Assembly (NCBI RefSeq): GCF_014698445.1
Contig: NZ_JACJSZ010000001.1
Coordinates: 1 to 64,000 of the forward strand
From: Microcystis elabens FACHB-917
GTDB taxonomy: Bacteria; Cyanobacteriota; Cyanobacteriia; PCC-6307; Cyanobiaceae
Direction: 5' to 3'
Length of the DNA stretch: 64,000 bases
The notes under the pieces are model-generated. The model was given only the letters and a program-made list of their open reading frames with translations. It ran no database searches and was not told the origin of the DNA. Shown piece after piece: positions 54,380 to 62,955 of the stretch (position 1 is its first letter; every line of letters begins with the position of its first letter). The translations under genes and the position numbers were made by a program.

Positions 54380-55300
54380 ATGAGTCTGCGCATCACCGTG
54401 CTGGGTCGGGGTGCATGGGGCGGCACGTTGCTGCGGCTCTGGGTGCGCCAGGGGCACCGGCTGCGCAGCTGGTCGCGGCGCGATGGGGGAGACCCGGCGG
54501 CTGTGCTGCGGGACAGCGACCTGGTGGTGGTGGCCGTCTCGATGGTGGGGGTCACACCCCTGGCCCTCGGCCTGCGGGGACACTGGCCGCAGGGCGTGCC
54601 CCTGCTGAGCTGCAGCAAGGGCATCGATCTGGACAGCCTCTGCACCGCCAGTCAGCTCTGGCGGCGCCACCTGCCTATGGTGCCGCTGGCGGTGCTGAGC
54701 GGCCCCAATCTGGCCGAGGAGCTCGACCGGGGCCTGCCTGCCGCAAGCGTGCTCAGCAGCGACGACCATGGCCTGGCCCGCCGGCTGCAGGAGCAGCTGC
54801 GGACCCCCCATCTGCGGCTGTACACGAACGCCGATCCCATCGGCACCGAGGCGGCCGGGGCCCTCAAGAACGTGATCGCCCTGGCGGCCGGGATCAGCGA
54901 CGGCCTGGGCCTGGGGGCGAACGCCAAGGCCTCCCTGCTCTGCCGGGGGCTGGCGGAGATCGCCGTCGTGCTCCAGGCCCTCGGCGGCGAGCCCACCACC
55001 CTCTACGGCCTGGCCGGCCTGGGGGACCTGCTGGCGACGGCCAACAGCAGCCTCAGCCGCAACTACCGCTTCGGCAGCCTGCTGGCGGAAGGGTGTGACG
55101 AAGCCACCGCCCTCGCCCGGATCGGGGCCACCGTGGAGGGGCCCCGCACCGCCCGCGCCACCCTGGCCCTGGCCGGGAGGGAGGGCTGGCAACTGCCCAT
55201 CTGCGGCCAGGTGGTGCGCCTGCTGGCGGGCGAGCTGGAGGCCCGGCAGGCGGTGCAGGAGCTGATGCAGCGCGACCTGCGGGCCGAAGCCGCCCCCTGA
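54380..55300 (+). CDS. gpsA: NAD(P)-dependent glycerol-3-phosphate dehydrogenase
   Basis: The protein has 306 residues. It reduces dihydroxyacetone phosphate to sn-glycerol 3-phosphate for phospholipid synthesis. Motifs are VLGRGAWGGTLLRLW (GxGxWG), LSCSKGIDLDSL, VLSGPNLAEEL, and the catalytic Lys in GALKNVIALAAGISDGLGLG. The C-terminal YRFGSLLAEG and VEGPRTARATLALA segments are standard. The length is slightly short but complete. Confidence 0.96.
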   Translation: MSLRITVLGRGAWGGTLLRLWVRQGHRLRSWSRRDGGDPAAVLRDSDLVVVAVSMVGVTPLALGLRGHWPQGVPLLSCSKGIDLDSLCTASQLWRRHLPMVPLAVLSGPNLAEELDRGLPAASVLSSDDHGLARRLQEQLRTPHLRLYTNADPIGTEAAGALKNVIALAAGISDGLGLGANAKASLLCRGLAEIAVVLQALGGEPTTLYGLAGLGDLLATANSSLSRNYRFGSLLAEGCDEATALARIGATVEGPRTARATLALAGREGWQLPICGQVVRLLAGELEARQAVQELMQRDLRAEAAP

Positions 55301-55405
55301 GCCAGCCGGCGGCGCCGCGGTGCAATGGGGCGACCGTCCTGTGCCAGGCGGCGGTGGAGACGGATTCTCGGGCATGATCCACTCCATCCTCTGTGCTTCC
55401 TCGCC

Positions 55406-56455
55406 GTGAGCCGGCTCGTCACGGCCGCCATCGCCGCTCTCCGGGCCACCGGCCGGAGACTGCTCCAGGGTGGTCGCCGCCACCCGATCCTGCTCACCGC
55501 CCCGCTCGCCGTCGTGGCGGTGGGGGCCGGTTTCGCCGCCCAGGAGCTGATCCCTGCCGGGGCCAGCCGCTCCGATCCCGACCTGCTGGAGGCCCTGATC
55601 GCCCAACCTCGGGACGCCACCCCGACCGGGGCGGTGGCTGCCGACACTCCAGACCGGGACCTGCTGGCGGCGGCCTCCCTTCAGGCCCAGCGCACCAGTC
55701 TCAGCCAACCCGATCCGGCCCTGCTGGAACCGGAGGCAGGAGCCGAGGTTCCCCTCGAGATCCGGGTGGCCCTGCTCGGCGCCTCGCCTTCCCCCCGGCT
55801 GGGGGCCAGCGGCCACTGGCGACTCACCGACCGGGACGGGCGTCCCATCCAGGAGGGCGGCCCCGCAGACGCGGCCGACCTGGGGGCGGCCATGGCCGGA
55901 CGGGCCGAGGTCTGGATGGAGACGGGCGCGGACCACGTCCTGCAGGTGGACGGGCGTCCCTACGAAGGCCGGCTGAGGGTGTTGCGCGGATCCCAGGGCC
56001 TCCAGCTGGTGAACCACCTCTCCCTGGAGCGCTACATCAGTTCGGTGGTGGGTGCCGAAATGCCCAGCAGCTGGAACATGGAGGCCCTCAAGGCCCAGGC
56101 CGTGGCGGCCCGGTCCTACGCCATGGCCCACATGGCCCGTCCGGCCAGCGCCCACTGGCACCTGGGGGACACGACGCGCTGGCAGGCCTACCGGGGCCTG
56201 GGAAGCGTGACCCCCCGCACCCGCCAGGCCACCGCCAGCACCGCCGGGGTGATCCTCAGCTACCAGGGAGGCATCGTCGAAAGCCTCTACGCGGCCACCA
56301 CCCGCATCACCCAGGAGGCCCACGGCCACCTGGGAGCCAGCATGAGCCAGCACGGCGCCCAGGATCTGGCCGTGCAGGGACTGCGGTACAACGAGATCCT
56401 CGGGCGCTACTACCAGGGCGCCTCCCTGGCCCGACTGCAGGCCGGTGCGAGCTGA
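55406..56455 (+). CDS. SpoIID/LytB domain protein
   Basis: The protein has 349 residues from the GTG at 55406. An N-terminal hydrophobic segment (PILLTAPLAVVAVGAGFAA) suggests export or anchoring. The C-terminal half has the SpoIID domain: LSLERYISSVVGAEMPSSWN, EALKAQAVAARSYAMAHM, and GGIVESLYAATTRITQEAHG. SpoIID of sporulating bacteria is a peptidoglycan transglycosylase; in cyanobacteria the domain is also common, with an unassigned role. Its end overlaps the next gene start by 11 bases. Confidence 0.9.
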   Translation: MSRLVTAAIAALRATGRRLLQGGRRHPILLTAPLAVVAVGAGFAAQELIPAGASRSDPDLLEALIAQPRDATPTGAVAADTPDRDLLAAASLQAQRTSLSQPDPALLEPEAGAEVPLEIRVALLGASPSPRLGASGHWRLTDRDGRPIQEGGPADAADLGAAMAGRAEVWMETGADHVLQVDGRPYEGRLRVLRGSQGLQLVNHLSLERYISSVVGAEMPSSWNMEALKAQAVAARSYAMAHMARPASAHWHLGDTTRWQAYRGLGSVTPRTRQATASTAGVILSYQGGIVESLYAATTRITQEAHGHLGASMSQHGAQDLAVQGLRYNEILGRYYQGASLARLQAGAS

Positions 56456-57275
56456 GCGCCATTGGCAACGGGCCCGTGAGGTGACGGAGCGGGCCCGCCG
56501 TCAGGGGGCCTTGGTGCCCCTCGACACCCGCATCCTGCCTCTCCCCGGCACGGATCCCTTCGTCGTCCGCGAGCTGCTCTCCTCCACCCCCCGGCACCTG
56601 CGCCAGGGGGGTCCCCGCCCCAATCCCTTCCTTCCCTGGGACAGGCCCCTGCAGGTGGAGCTGCTGGAGCCCGCCCACGTGCTGCTGCTGAACAAGTACC
56701 CGGTGCAGGAGGCCCACCTGCTGTTGATCACCCGGGACTGGCGCCCCCAGGGCGGCTGGATCGAGGCCTCCGACTGGCGGGCGGTGGCCGACGTGGGCCG
56801 GGACACCGGCGGCCTGTGGTTCTTCAACAGCGGCGCCCGCTCCGGAGCCAGCCAGCCCCATCGCCACCTGCAGCTGCTGCCGCGCCGGCCCGGCGAGCCC
56901 AGCTGCCCCCTGGCCCCGCTGTTCCTGGAGCAGCTGGAGACGGGGGTGGCCGCCTGGAGCTGGGCCTACCGCCTCAGCCGCCGCAGCGACCCGATGGGCG
57001 GGTCGGATCTGGCGGATCTGTACCTCGCCCATGCCCGCGATCTGGCTCTGGGGGACCCGGGCCACGATGGAGCGCCCCTGCACCCCTACAACCTGCTGTT
57101 CGACGACGACTGGTTCCTGACCGTGCGCCGGGTGCGGGAGCACGGCGCCGGATTCAGCGTCAATGCTCTGGGCTTCGCGGGCTTCCTGCTGATCACCGAG
57201 GGTTCCGACAGGGGGTGGCTGGAGCGGCACGGGCCCTGGGCGCTGCTCCAGGCCGTGGCGGCTCCCCTGGCCTGA
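56445..57275 (+). CDS. Ap4A phosphorylase (ATP adenylyltransferase)
   Basis: The protein has 276 residues from the GTG at 56445, overlapping the SpoIID gene by 11 bases. The family phosphorolyses diadenosine tetraphosphate to ATP and ADP. The HIT-like motif HRHLQLLP, with the nucleophile-type His, follows FFNSGARSGASQP. The NKYPVQEAHLLLITRDW strand and PYNLLFDDDWFLTVRR are also typical. Its presence in the same run as the sigma factor is not known to be functional. Confidence 0.92.
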   Translation: MRAERHWQRAREVTERARRQGALVPLDTRILPLPGTDPFVVRELLSSTPRHLRQGGPRPNPFLPWDRPLQVELLEPAHVLLLNKYPVQEAHLLLITRDWRPQGGWIEASDWRAVADVGRDTGGLWFFNSGARSGASQPHRHLQLLPRRPGEPSCPLAPLFLEQLETGVAAWSWAYRLSRRSDPMGGSDLADLYLAHARDLALGDPGHDGAPLHPYNLLFDDDWFLTVRRVREHGAGFSVNALGFAGFLLITEGSDRGWLERHGPWALLQAVAAPLA

Positions 57276-57419
57276 ATCCCTCGGGAAACTTCCGTGGTTT
57301 CACGGTTGTGCGTTTCGACTCTCCTGGCCCTCTCTGGAAGGGGAGCGCACCGCCTGCCGTCATCGGCGCTGCGGCACGCCCCGCCTCACCGACATCGCCG
57401 ACGACCAGGCCCCACGACC

Positions 57420-58196
57420 ATGGCCCCCTCCCACTCCTGCCGCCAGACCCCTCCCTCATCCGCCGCCCGCCGCAACCGACGCGTGGAGCAATACCGGGCA
57501 GTGGTCCGACCCCTGGCGCTGCACTACTCCCGCTGCAGCCCTGAGGCCTTCGACGACCTGCTCCAGGTGGGGATGCTGGGGTTGATCAGGGCCGCCGAGC
57601 TCTACAGCGAGGACCGACGCACCCCTTTCGAAGCGTTCGCCAGGCCCCACATCCGCGGCGCCATCCTTCACTATCTGCGGGATGCGGCCCCGGTGGTGCG
57701 CCTGCCGCGGCGCCAGGCCGAGCTCCAGGAACGGTTCAACCGGCTCCGTCATCACCCCGCCCTGCTGACGGATCCAGGCCGCGCCATCACTCACCTGAGC
57801 GGGACCCTGGGCATCACACCGGCGGAGTGGCGACGGCTGGAACTGCAGCGTCTGCTGGCCCGTCCCGCCAACCTGGACGATCCGTGCCTGTCGGAAGCGG
57901 TGGCCGCCGGGACCGCCGATGGGACCGACGACGACCTTTGCCGGCTGGAGGAGCCGGGACCGTCGGCGGCGACGATGCTGGCGATGCTGGAGCCCCGGAC
58001 GCGACTGGTGGTGCGCCAGGTGGTTCTGGGGGGCTGGAGCTACCGACGCGTCGGGCGCCAGATGGAGGTGAGCCCGATGACGGTCAAACGCCTGCTGCAC
58101 AAGGGACTGGAGCAGCTGCGGCGGGAGCTGGACGCCCGCGGACTCAGCCCTGCTGATCGGGCTGGTCGCGGTGCATCTGCTGCTCCAGGGTGCTGA
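57420..58196 (+). CDS. Type-3 (SigF-like) alternative sigma factor
   Basis: The protein has 258 residues from the ATG at 57420. Region 2 is visible as DDLLQVGMLGLIRAAELY and FEAFARPHIRGAILHYLRD. A region-3-like stretch follows (LTDPGRAITHLSGTLGITPA). Region 4 is a helix-turn-helix: LEPRTRLVVRQVVLGGWSYR and MEVSPMTVKRLLHKGLEQL. In Synechocystis, SigF directs pilus and motility genes; I infer only that this is an alternative sigma factor. The last 53 bases overlap a small convergent gene. No anti-sigma gene is beside it. Confidence 0.9.
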   Translation: MAPSHSCRQTPPSSAARRNRRVEQYRAVVRPLALHYSRCSPEAFDDLLQVGMLGLIRAAELYSEDRRTPFEAFARPHIRGAILHYLRDAAPVVRLPRRQAELQERFNRLRHHPALLTDPGRAITHLSGTLGITPAEWRRLELQRLLARPANLDDPCLSEAVAAGTADGTDDDLCRLEEPGPSAATMLAMLEPRTRLVVRQVVLGGWSYRRVGRQMEVSPMTVKRLLHKGLEQLRRELDARGLSPADRAGRGASAAPGC

Positions 58197-58335
58197 TGGC
58201 GGCATTCATCGCGGCCAGCTGGCGCTCGATGCCATCGCGCCAGAAGCTGAGCAGGCGCAGCTTGCGTTCCTGATACCGCCGCAGGGCTCCGGCTCCGGAC
58301 TCCGACCCGGAGCAGCAACCGAAGGGAGGAATCAT
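58144..58335 (-). CDS. Small helical hypothetical protein
   Basis: The protein has 63 residues from the ATG at 58335 (MIPPFGCCSGS). After a short Cys-containing start the rest is one amphipathic, coiled-coil-like helix (RYQERKLRLLSFWRDGIERQ, MNAAISTLEQQM). The 3' end overlaps the end of the sigma factor gene. No good Shine-Dalgarno is visible. The frame runs further upstream to 58416, but that part looks unlike protein. It may be a real small gene; I am not certain. Confidence 0.55.
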   Translation of the reverse strand: MIPPFGCCSGSESGAGALRRYQERKLRLLSFWRDGIERQLAAMNAAISTLEQQMHRDQPDQQG

Positions 58336-58431
58336 GACAAAATCTGCAGACTGGGACCGTTCTAGCGAGCCCGTCGTTCCATCCGGGGCTGCCTGGGTCC
58401 ACCCCCTGTCGTCCACCGATTCCCCTCGCCT

Positions 58432-58460
58432 GGGACGGTCGCTCCCCGCCTTACCGTCCC
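58432..58460. repeat. Perfect 8-bp inverted repeat upstream of DUF3370 gene
   Basis: GGGACGGT at 58432-58439 is matched by ACCGTCCC at 58453-58460, with a 13-base spacer. It lies in the gap between the small minus-strand gene and the DUF3370 gene, 32 bases before the likely TTG start. It has no following T-run, so it is not a standard terminator. It could be an operator or an mRNA hairpin. Confidence 0.6.
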
Positions 58461-58491
58461 CTGGCCCACCACACCACCAGCCTGTCGCGAT

Positions 58492-60144
58492 TTGAGATCA
58501 GTTTCCCCCATTGGTCCCATCGGTGTCTGGCTGACGCTGGGCCTGGTGCTGGCGCAGCCCGCCCACGCCTACGTTGCCCTGATGGCCGGTCAGAAGGCCC
58601 GGCCGCTGAACGGCACCTTCAACAACGTGCCGGTGCTGCATTCCAACCAGCCCGAGGAGGTCGAGGGGCCGGGAATCCTGATCAGCACGACCCCTGGCTA
58701 CGCCTACGCCGCCGAGACGGGTCAGGCCCTGCGCAATGCCGAGTACACCTTCAACGGGGAATTCGGCATGCACCTGCACCACAAGTATTTCCCCCCCAAC
58801 CGCCGCTCCATCGCCCCCGGCAGCCGTCGGGCGGAACTCACCCTGGCGGCCATCCTGATCAATCCGGGTGTGCGTCCGGTCCACATCCGCTTCTCCAAGG
58901 GGGCGGTGCGCAACAGCTTCGAGGCCCCGTACCTCGCCAGCAACCTGATGGGGGTCAAGCCGCTGGGACCCCGGCCCTGGAACACCGGACCCGGTGACGC
59001 CACCGCCGTCCAGATGCTGCGCGGCCGACTGGACAGCCGTCTGACCGACGAGATCACCATCCCGGCCCGCAGCCGCATCGTGCTGTTCCAGACCGATCTT
59101 CCCGCCCTCGGCATCGCCAACGCTCTGCTGCGGGGCCGCAGCGACGGTCCCTTCCAGATCGCTGTGGTGGCGGCCAAGACCCCCGATTCCGACAGCGACG
59201 TTCTGGCGGTGCTGGATTCGAGGCGGCTGGCCCCGGGACGGGTCTATCTGAGCCGCATCAACGACATCCACAACCGGCGGATCTTCTCCCGGGTGGGTGG
59301 CGTGGCCCTCGGCGATGCCTACCAGGCCTCGATCACCCACGACCTGAACGTCAAGGGTCCGTTGCATGTGCCCTTCACCAGCACCGACCGGCACCATTTC
59401 GGCACGCGGGACGTACAGGTCAACGCCCTGGCCAGCCGCATGGTCGACTCCTCCCTCGACAACGTCGGTACCTACGGGGTGCGCTTCGACGTCGACCTGA
59501 ATCTGGAGGGCAACGGCCCCTACGAACTGGTGATGAGCCACCCCACCCTGATCGGTGGCCAGCCGTTCACCGCCTTCCGGGGATCGATTCAGATCCAGAC
59601 TCCGGCCGGCCTTCGCGAGGTGCATGTGGGCCTGCGCTCGGGGCAGAGCCTCTCCCTGGGACAGATCGACCTGACGCCCGGGGTCGTCAATCCCGTGCGG
59701 GTCAGCCTCGTCTACCCTGCGGATGCCACCCCCGGCCATCTGCTCAGCGTGGTGAGCGCCAGCCAGCTGGCCATGGTCCAGGAGCGGGAGCGGCAGCTGG
59801 AGCTGGCCCGAGCCGGAGCCGTCGCCCGTCCCGCCGCGCCGCCGGTCGCCCCACCGGCGGTCACCATCGTGCCGCCCCCCGCCAGGGTGGCTCCGGAGCC
59901 CATCGGCGGTACCGGTCCCCTGGTGCCGCCACCCCTGATCCTTCGGCCGGCCGCGGTCCCGGGCTGGCTGAATCCGCCACCGCCGCCGCCCTCGCCCAAT
60001 CGCGGCGTCCTGGGCCCGTCCCCAATGATCACGCCGATACGCAGCCGTTCGGGCAGCACCGCCGGCGGAGGCACGCTGGTCGATCGCTACCGTGAGGCCG
60101 TCGAGGCCCAGCAGCAGTTCCTGCGGGACCAGCAGGGACCCTGA
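58492..60144 (+). CDS. DUF3370 secreted protein
   Basis: The protein has 550 residues. The start appears to be a TTG at 58492, since no ATG or GTG fits before the signal peptide (VWLTLGLVLAQPAHAY). The mature part matches DUF3370: PLNGTFNNVPVLHSNQPEEVEG, ILISTTPGYAYAAE, EFGMHLHHKYFPP. The C-terminal ~120 residues are Pro-rich and low complexity (PPPPPPSPNRG), perhaps a wall-spanning or flexible tail. The family is largely cyanobacterial, with no assigned function; an exported or outer-envelope location is inferred from the signal peptide. Confidence 0.85.
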   Translation: MRSVSPIGPIGVWLTLGLVLAQPAHAYVALMAGQKARPLNGTFNNVPVLHSNQPEEVEGPGILISTTPGYAYAAETGQALRNAEYTFNGEFGMHLHHKYFPPNRRSIAPGSRRAELTLAAILINPGVRPVHIRFSKGAVRNSFEAPYLASNLMGVKPLGPRPWNTGPGDATAVQMLRGRLDSRLTDEITIPARSRIVLFQTDLPALGIANALLRGRSDGPFQIAVVAAKTPDSDSDVLAVLDSRRLAPGRVYLSRINDIHNRRIFSRVGGVALGDAYQASITHDLNVKGPLHVPFTSTDRHHFGTRDVQVNALASRMVDSSLDNVGTYGVRFDVDLNLEGNGPYELVMSHPTLIGGQPFTAFRGSIQIQTPAGLREVHVGLRSGQSLSLGQIDLTPGVVNPVRVSLVYPADATPGHLLSVVSASQLAMVQERERQLELARAGAVARPAAPPVAPPAVTIVPPPARVAPEPIGGTGPLVPPPLILRPAAVPGWLNPPPPPPSPNRGVLGPSPMITPIRSRSGSTAGGGTLVDRYREAVEAQQQFLRDQQGP

Positions 60145-60189
60145 CCCGCGCTCCGATGCCAGCGAACCCAGCGCCGCAGGAGGCCTGAC

Positions 60190-61284
60190 GTGGCGGAGAA
60201 GTCGAACGACGCCAGACAGCGCATCAGTCTCGACCTCACCCGGGAACTGGTGGCGCATCTGGATCACCTGCGCCGGGAGTGGGGCATCCGCAGCCGGGGG
60301 GATGTGCTCGAACGGCTGCTCGAGGATCTGTTCGGCTCCGGCGACGATGCAGACGGAGGGGAGGACGGCGCGGGCGATGGCCCTGGGGGCCATCACCCGG
60401 GGACTGGGGGCATCGCCCCGCCGCGGCACGGCGAGGACGAAAGGGAGGCCGAGGGGGTCCTTGAGGGGGATCTGGAGGAACAGGGCGCCCTGGTGCTGGT
60501 GGGCCAGGGGGCGATCGACACCCTGCAGGCGGAATTCGAATGGGAACAACCGGCGGAGCGGTCCCCACGGCCCACGACAGCGGGAGGGGGGATCGATCTG
60601 CCCGGCTTCGTGCGCCGTCGCTCCGACGTGCTCAAGCGCAGTCTGCGGCCGCCGTCGCCGCAAAGTGCCGCTCCTTCTCCCCTGACTCCTCTGCCGCCCC
60701 TGGGCGGAGAGGTGGTGCAGCAGGCGATGGAGGAAGCCGGCAACCACTGGTGCACGCTCTATGGGTCGCCAGCCGGAGAGGCGGTGCTGGAAGCGGCCAT
60801 GCTCTGGCTGGGCCAGGAGATCTGGCCCCAGTCCGACCAGAGTGAGGGCCGGACCTTCACCTGGTCGGGGGCCTGCCAGGTGATGCAGCAGTTCGTTCCC
60901 GGCTGGAGCGATGGTCCGCCGACATTCGAGCGGGTGATGGTCACCGCCGGGGTTCTGGAAGATCCCTTCAGTGGTTCGACCCTGAGCCTGAGGATCCCGA
61001 CCCTGATCCGGCGCTTTGTGCACCGATTCCGTCGTCGGCGCCGCGGCACCTCCTTCCAGACCCTGGAGCACACCATGACCCTGCACGGCGCCCTGCGCCA
61101 GCTGCAGCTGCCGACGGATCCCGGCCAGCGCCTGACCCTCGCTCAGATCCGCGAGGCCTACCGGGAGATGGCCCAGAGCCACCATCCCGACGCCGGTGGT
61201 TCGGTGGAGGCGATGCGCCGCCTCAACGAGGCCTACCAACTGCTCAAGGAGCTCTATCGGCAGGGCGCCGCCAACGAGCGCTGA
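60190..61284 (+). CDS. Ribbon-helix-helix / J-domain fusion protein
   Basis: The protein has 364 residues from the GTG at 60190. Residues ~8-50 (RQRISLDLTRELVAHLDHLR, SRGDVLERLLEDLF) look like a ribbon-helix-helix DNA-binding or dimer domain. A low-complexity acidic stretch follows. The middle (~170-300) is a helical domain I do not recognise (WCTLYGSPAGEAVLEAAMLW). The C-terminal ~55 residues are a J-domain with the HPD motif (YREMAQSHHPDAGGSVEAMR), which should stimulate a DnaK ATPase. There is no Gly/Phe or zinc region, so it is a type III J-protein. The target is unknown. Confidence 0.85.
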   Translation: MAEKSNDARQRISLDLTRELVAHLDHLRREWGIRSRGDVLERLLEDLFGSGDDADGGEDGAGDGPGGHHPGTGGIAPPRHGEDEREAEGVLEGDLEEQGALVLVGQGAIDTLQAEFEWEQPAERSPRPTTAGGGIDLPGFVRRRSDVLKRSLRPPSPQSAAPSPLTPLPPLGGEVVQQAMEEAGNHWCTLYGSPAGEAVLEAAMLWLGQEIWPQSDQSEGRTFTWSGACQVMQQFVPGWSDGPPTFERVMVTAGVLEDPFSGSTLSLRIPTLIRRFVHRFRRRRRGTSFQTLEHTMTLHGALRQLQLPTDPGQRLTLAQIREAYREMAQSHHPDAGGSVEAMRRLNEAYQLLKELYRQGAANER

Positions 61285-61645
61285 CCTGCCGTCCCCAGAC
61301 CGAACGGTCCCTGGTCCAGCGAAGACAGCGGGCAGACCGTCGCTAGTTCAACCAAGCGTCTCGTGCTGGACGCATTCCAGGTCTAGCTCCAGGTCTCAGT
61401 CGGGACAAGTGGACGCCGTGGCCCGATGGGGGAGGCGGAGCCATTCCCACATGCTGTACATGGGACCAGGCATGGGTCTTGTCAGGCGACTCACTCTCTA
61501 ACGGCAATACAGTGATTTTTCCTCGATCTGATCTGTCGTGGCCCATAACTTGCCCTGGGCACCGCCCAGGCTGCCGGTCTGGCACCGACCCGGTGCCATC
61601 GACGACAGCCGCCGATCCCGGGTCCCGCCGGCTTCCGGATGTCCA

Positions 61646-61756
61646 GGCGCCTGAATGGGCGCCACCGCCTTGTCCAGGATCTGGACAGTCGCCGAGAAAG
61701 CTTTTCACAAAAGGGCTGGGAATATCTGCGTATCTGTCTTTGACACAGATACGCAG
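61646..61756. other. Cluster of four perfect hairpins
   Basis: Within 111 bases there are GGCGCC arms at 61646-61651 and 61658-61663, TGTCCAG/CTGGACA at 61671-61677 and 61681-61687, CTTTT/AAAAG at 61701-61705 and 61709-61713, and CTGCGTATCTGT/ACAGATACGCAG at 61726-61737 and 61745-61756. The last has 12 perfect pairs with a seven-base loop. None is followed by a T-run. The orientation cannot be told from the hairpins. Confidence 0.6.
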
Positions 61757-62210
61757 AGGCAGTCGAGCCGGATGTGGTCGATCGCCTCGGATGACCCTGG
61801 AGGGACCTCAGGAAGGGAGGCCTCTGCGGCACAGGTCGTTCGCCGAGCCATTCAGCCCGAGCCGGATGAGTGCCAGGGCTCCCGCATGGGAGTTGGGTTG
61901 AGACACACTACGGGACTCATCCGGGACGCATGAGGGCATGCGTGCGGTCGTGTCTGCCGCACCATGCGGCGGGCTCCTCGTTGACCACCGCACACCCTCC
62001 TGGTCCGCGTAGCCGCTCAACAGCAGCGCCAGGAACGCTCAACCCATGAGGCAGCCGGACAACTGCGGATCACGTGGTCCCGGCTGGCTGGTCCTGGTCT
62101 CAGGACGGGAACTGGTGCGTGTCTTGCCTGAGACGCCTGGTATCGTGGGGGCGTTGCTCCTTCGATGGTTCAAGCCGGCAGCCCAGGGCACCGATCCCAT
62201 GGCGGGCAGC

Positions 62211-62244
62211 GCCACAAAAGAACCCCGTCACAGCCGTGACGGGG
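62211..62244 (-). terminator. Rho-independent terminator of apcD
   Basis: CCCCGTCAC at 62223-62231 pairs with GTGACGGGG at 62236-62244 around an AGCC loop. Read on the minus strand, the nine-pair stem is followed by TTCTTTTGT. It lies 95 bases after the apcD stop, so it most likely ends the apcD transcript. Confidence 0.85.
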
Positions 62245-62338
62245 CCTGGGACGGGAGAGCTTGCTCACCAACCCTGTCGTCTCAGGCTGGACTGACACCG
62301 CGACCAGCCGGGAGACCAGAATGAGACGGTCAGACCGA

Positions 62339-62833
62339 TCAGGTGGAGGTCTGCAGACCCTGGATCAGATAGTCGAAGTAGGGACCGGCCAGGGCGGCTT
62401 CGTCGCCACCGAGCAGGACAAGGGCCGCCTCCTTGAGCGTGCGCATCGCTTCCACCATGCCGGGCAGGGGAACGCCGAGGCTGTTGTACATCTCGCGGGC
62501 ACCGACGACGCCGATCTGCTGGATCAGCTCGGTGCTACCGGCCAGGATCCCGTAGGTGACCAGCCGCAGATACCAGCTGTAATCACGCAGGCACTGGGCC
62601 CGCTGCTTCTGGCCGAAGGCATTGCCGCCGGGGGCCACGTAGTCCGGCTTGCGCAGGAACAGCTGCTTGGAGGCCTCGGCGATGATCTTCTTCTCGTTGT
62701 CGGTCAGCACCCTGACGACATTCAGCCGGCGGGCCCCGCCGCTGAGAAATTCCACCATCGTGCGCAGCTCGCCGCCGGTGGGGTAGCGGAGCTGATCATC
62801 GGCCTGGAGGATCAGATCGCGAACGACGCTCAT
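62339..62833 (-). CDS. apcD: Allophycocyanin-B alpha subunit
   Basis: The protein has 164 residues from the ATG at 62833. The sequence begins MSVVRDLILQADDQLRYPT and carries the chromophore-binding Cys81 in CLRDYSWYLRLVTYG, with EMYNSLGVPLPGMVEAMR and PYFDYLIQG at the end. The CLRDYxWYLRL form separates ApcD from ApcA (CLRDMDYYLRL). ApcD is a terminal emitter in the phycobilisome core that passes energy to photosystem I and II. It stands alone here, with a terminator downstream and the rlmD gene divergent upstream, 122 bases apart. Confidence 0.95.
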   Translation of the reverse strand: MSVVRDLILQADDQLRYPTGGELRTMVEFLSGGARRLNVVRVLTDNEKKIIAEASKQLFLRKPDYVAPGGNAFGQKQRAQCLRDYSWYLRLVTYGILAGSTELIQQIGVVGAREMYNSLGVPLPGMVEAMRTLKEAALVLLGGDEAALAGPYFDYLIQGLQTST

Positions 62834-62955
62834 AGCAGCGACCACAGTCCGGAGAATCCTATCGAGCCCAAAGCCGCAGCCAGGGCTGGGGGCGCAAGGT
62901 GTAACGCCCCTTTGCACGACCCCCGATAGGGTCGCAGCAGTGCGGCGGACGACGG

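Larger units (their letters stand above)
61285..62338. other. Long gap without a convincing gene
   Basis: About 1.05 kb lies between the J-domain gene and apcD. Short open frames exist on both strands, but none looks like a protein: they lack regular codon bias, family motifs and ribosome sites. Composition is less GC-biased than flanking genes. The stretch holds a cluster of perfect hairpins (61646-61756), another at 61926-61943, and the apcD terminator at 62211-62244. I see no tRNA or known RNA family. A structured RNA or a decayed gene are both possible. Confidence 0.7.

Noticed and set aside
54317-56353. Upstream extension of the SDR frame to 921 codons
   Set aside because: The extension runs antisense through gpsA and the SpoIID gene and has no motifs; the SDR begins at 54316 or 54352.
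58498-61239. Minus-strand open frame of 913 codons opposite the DUF3370 and J-domain genes
   Set aside because: Both plus-strand genes have clear domains; the opposite frame shows no motif and spans two genes.
61343-61708. Short open frames in the gap before apcD
   Set aside because: They lack codon bias, ribosome sites and recognisable motifs, and overlap one another on both strands.
62160-62200. GGTTCAAGCC as a tRNA T-arm
   Set aside because: No matching acceptor, D-arm or anticodon stem could be built around it.
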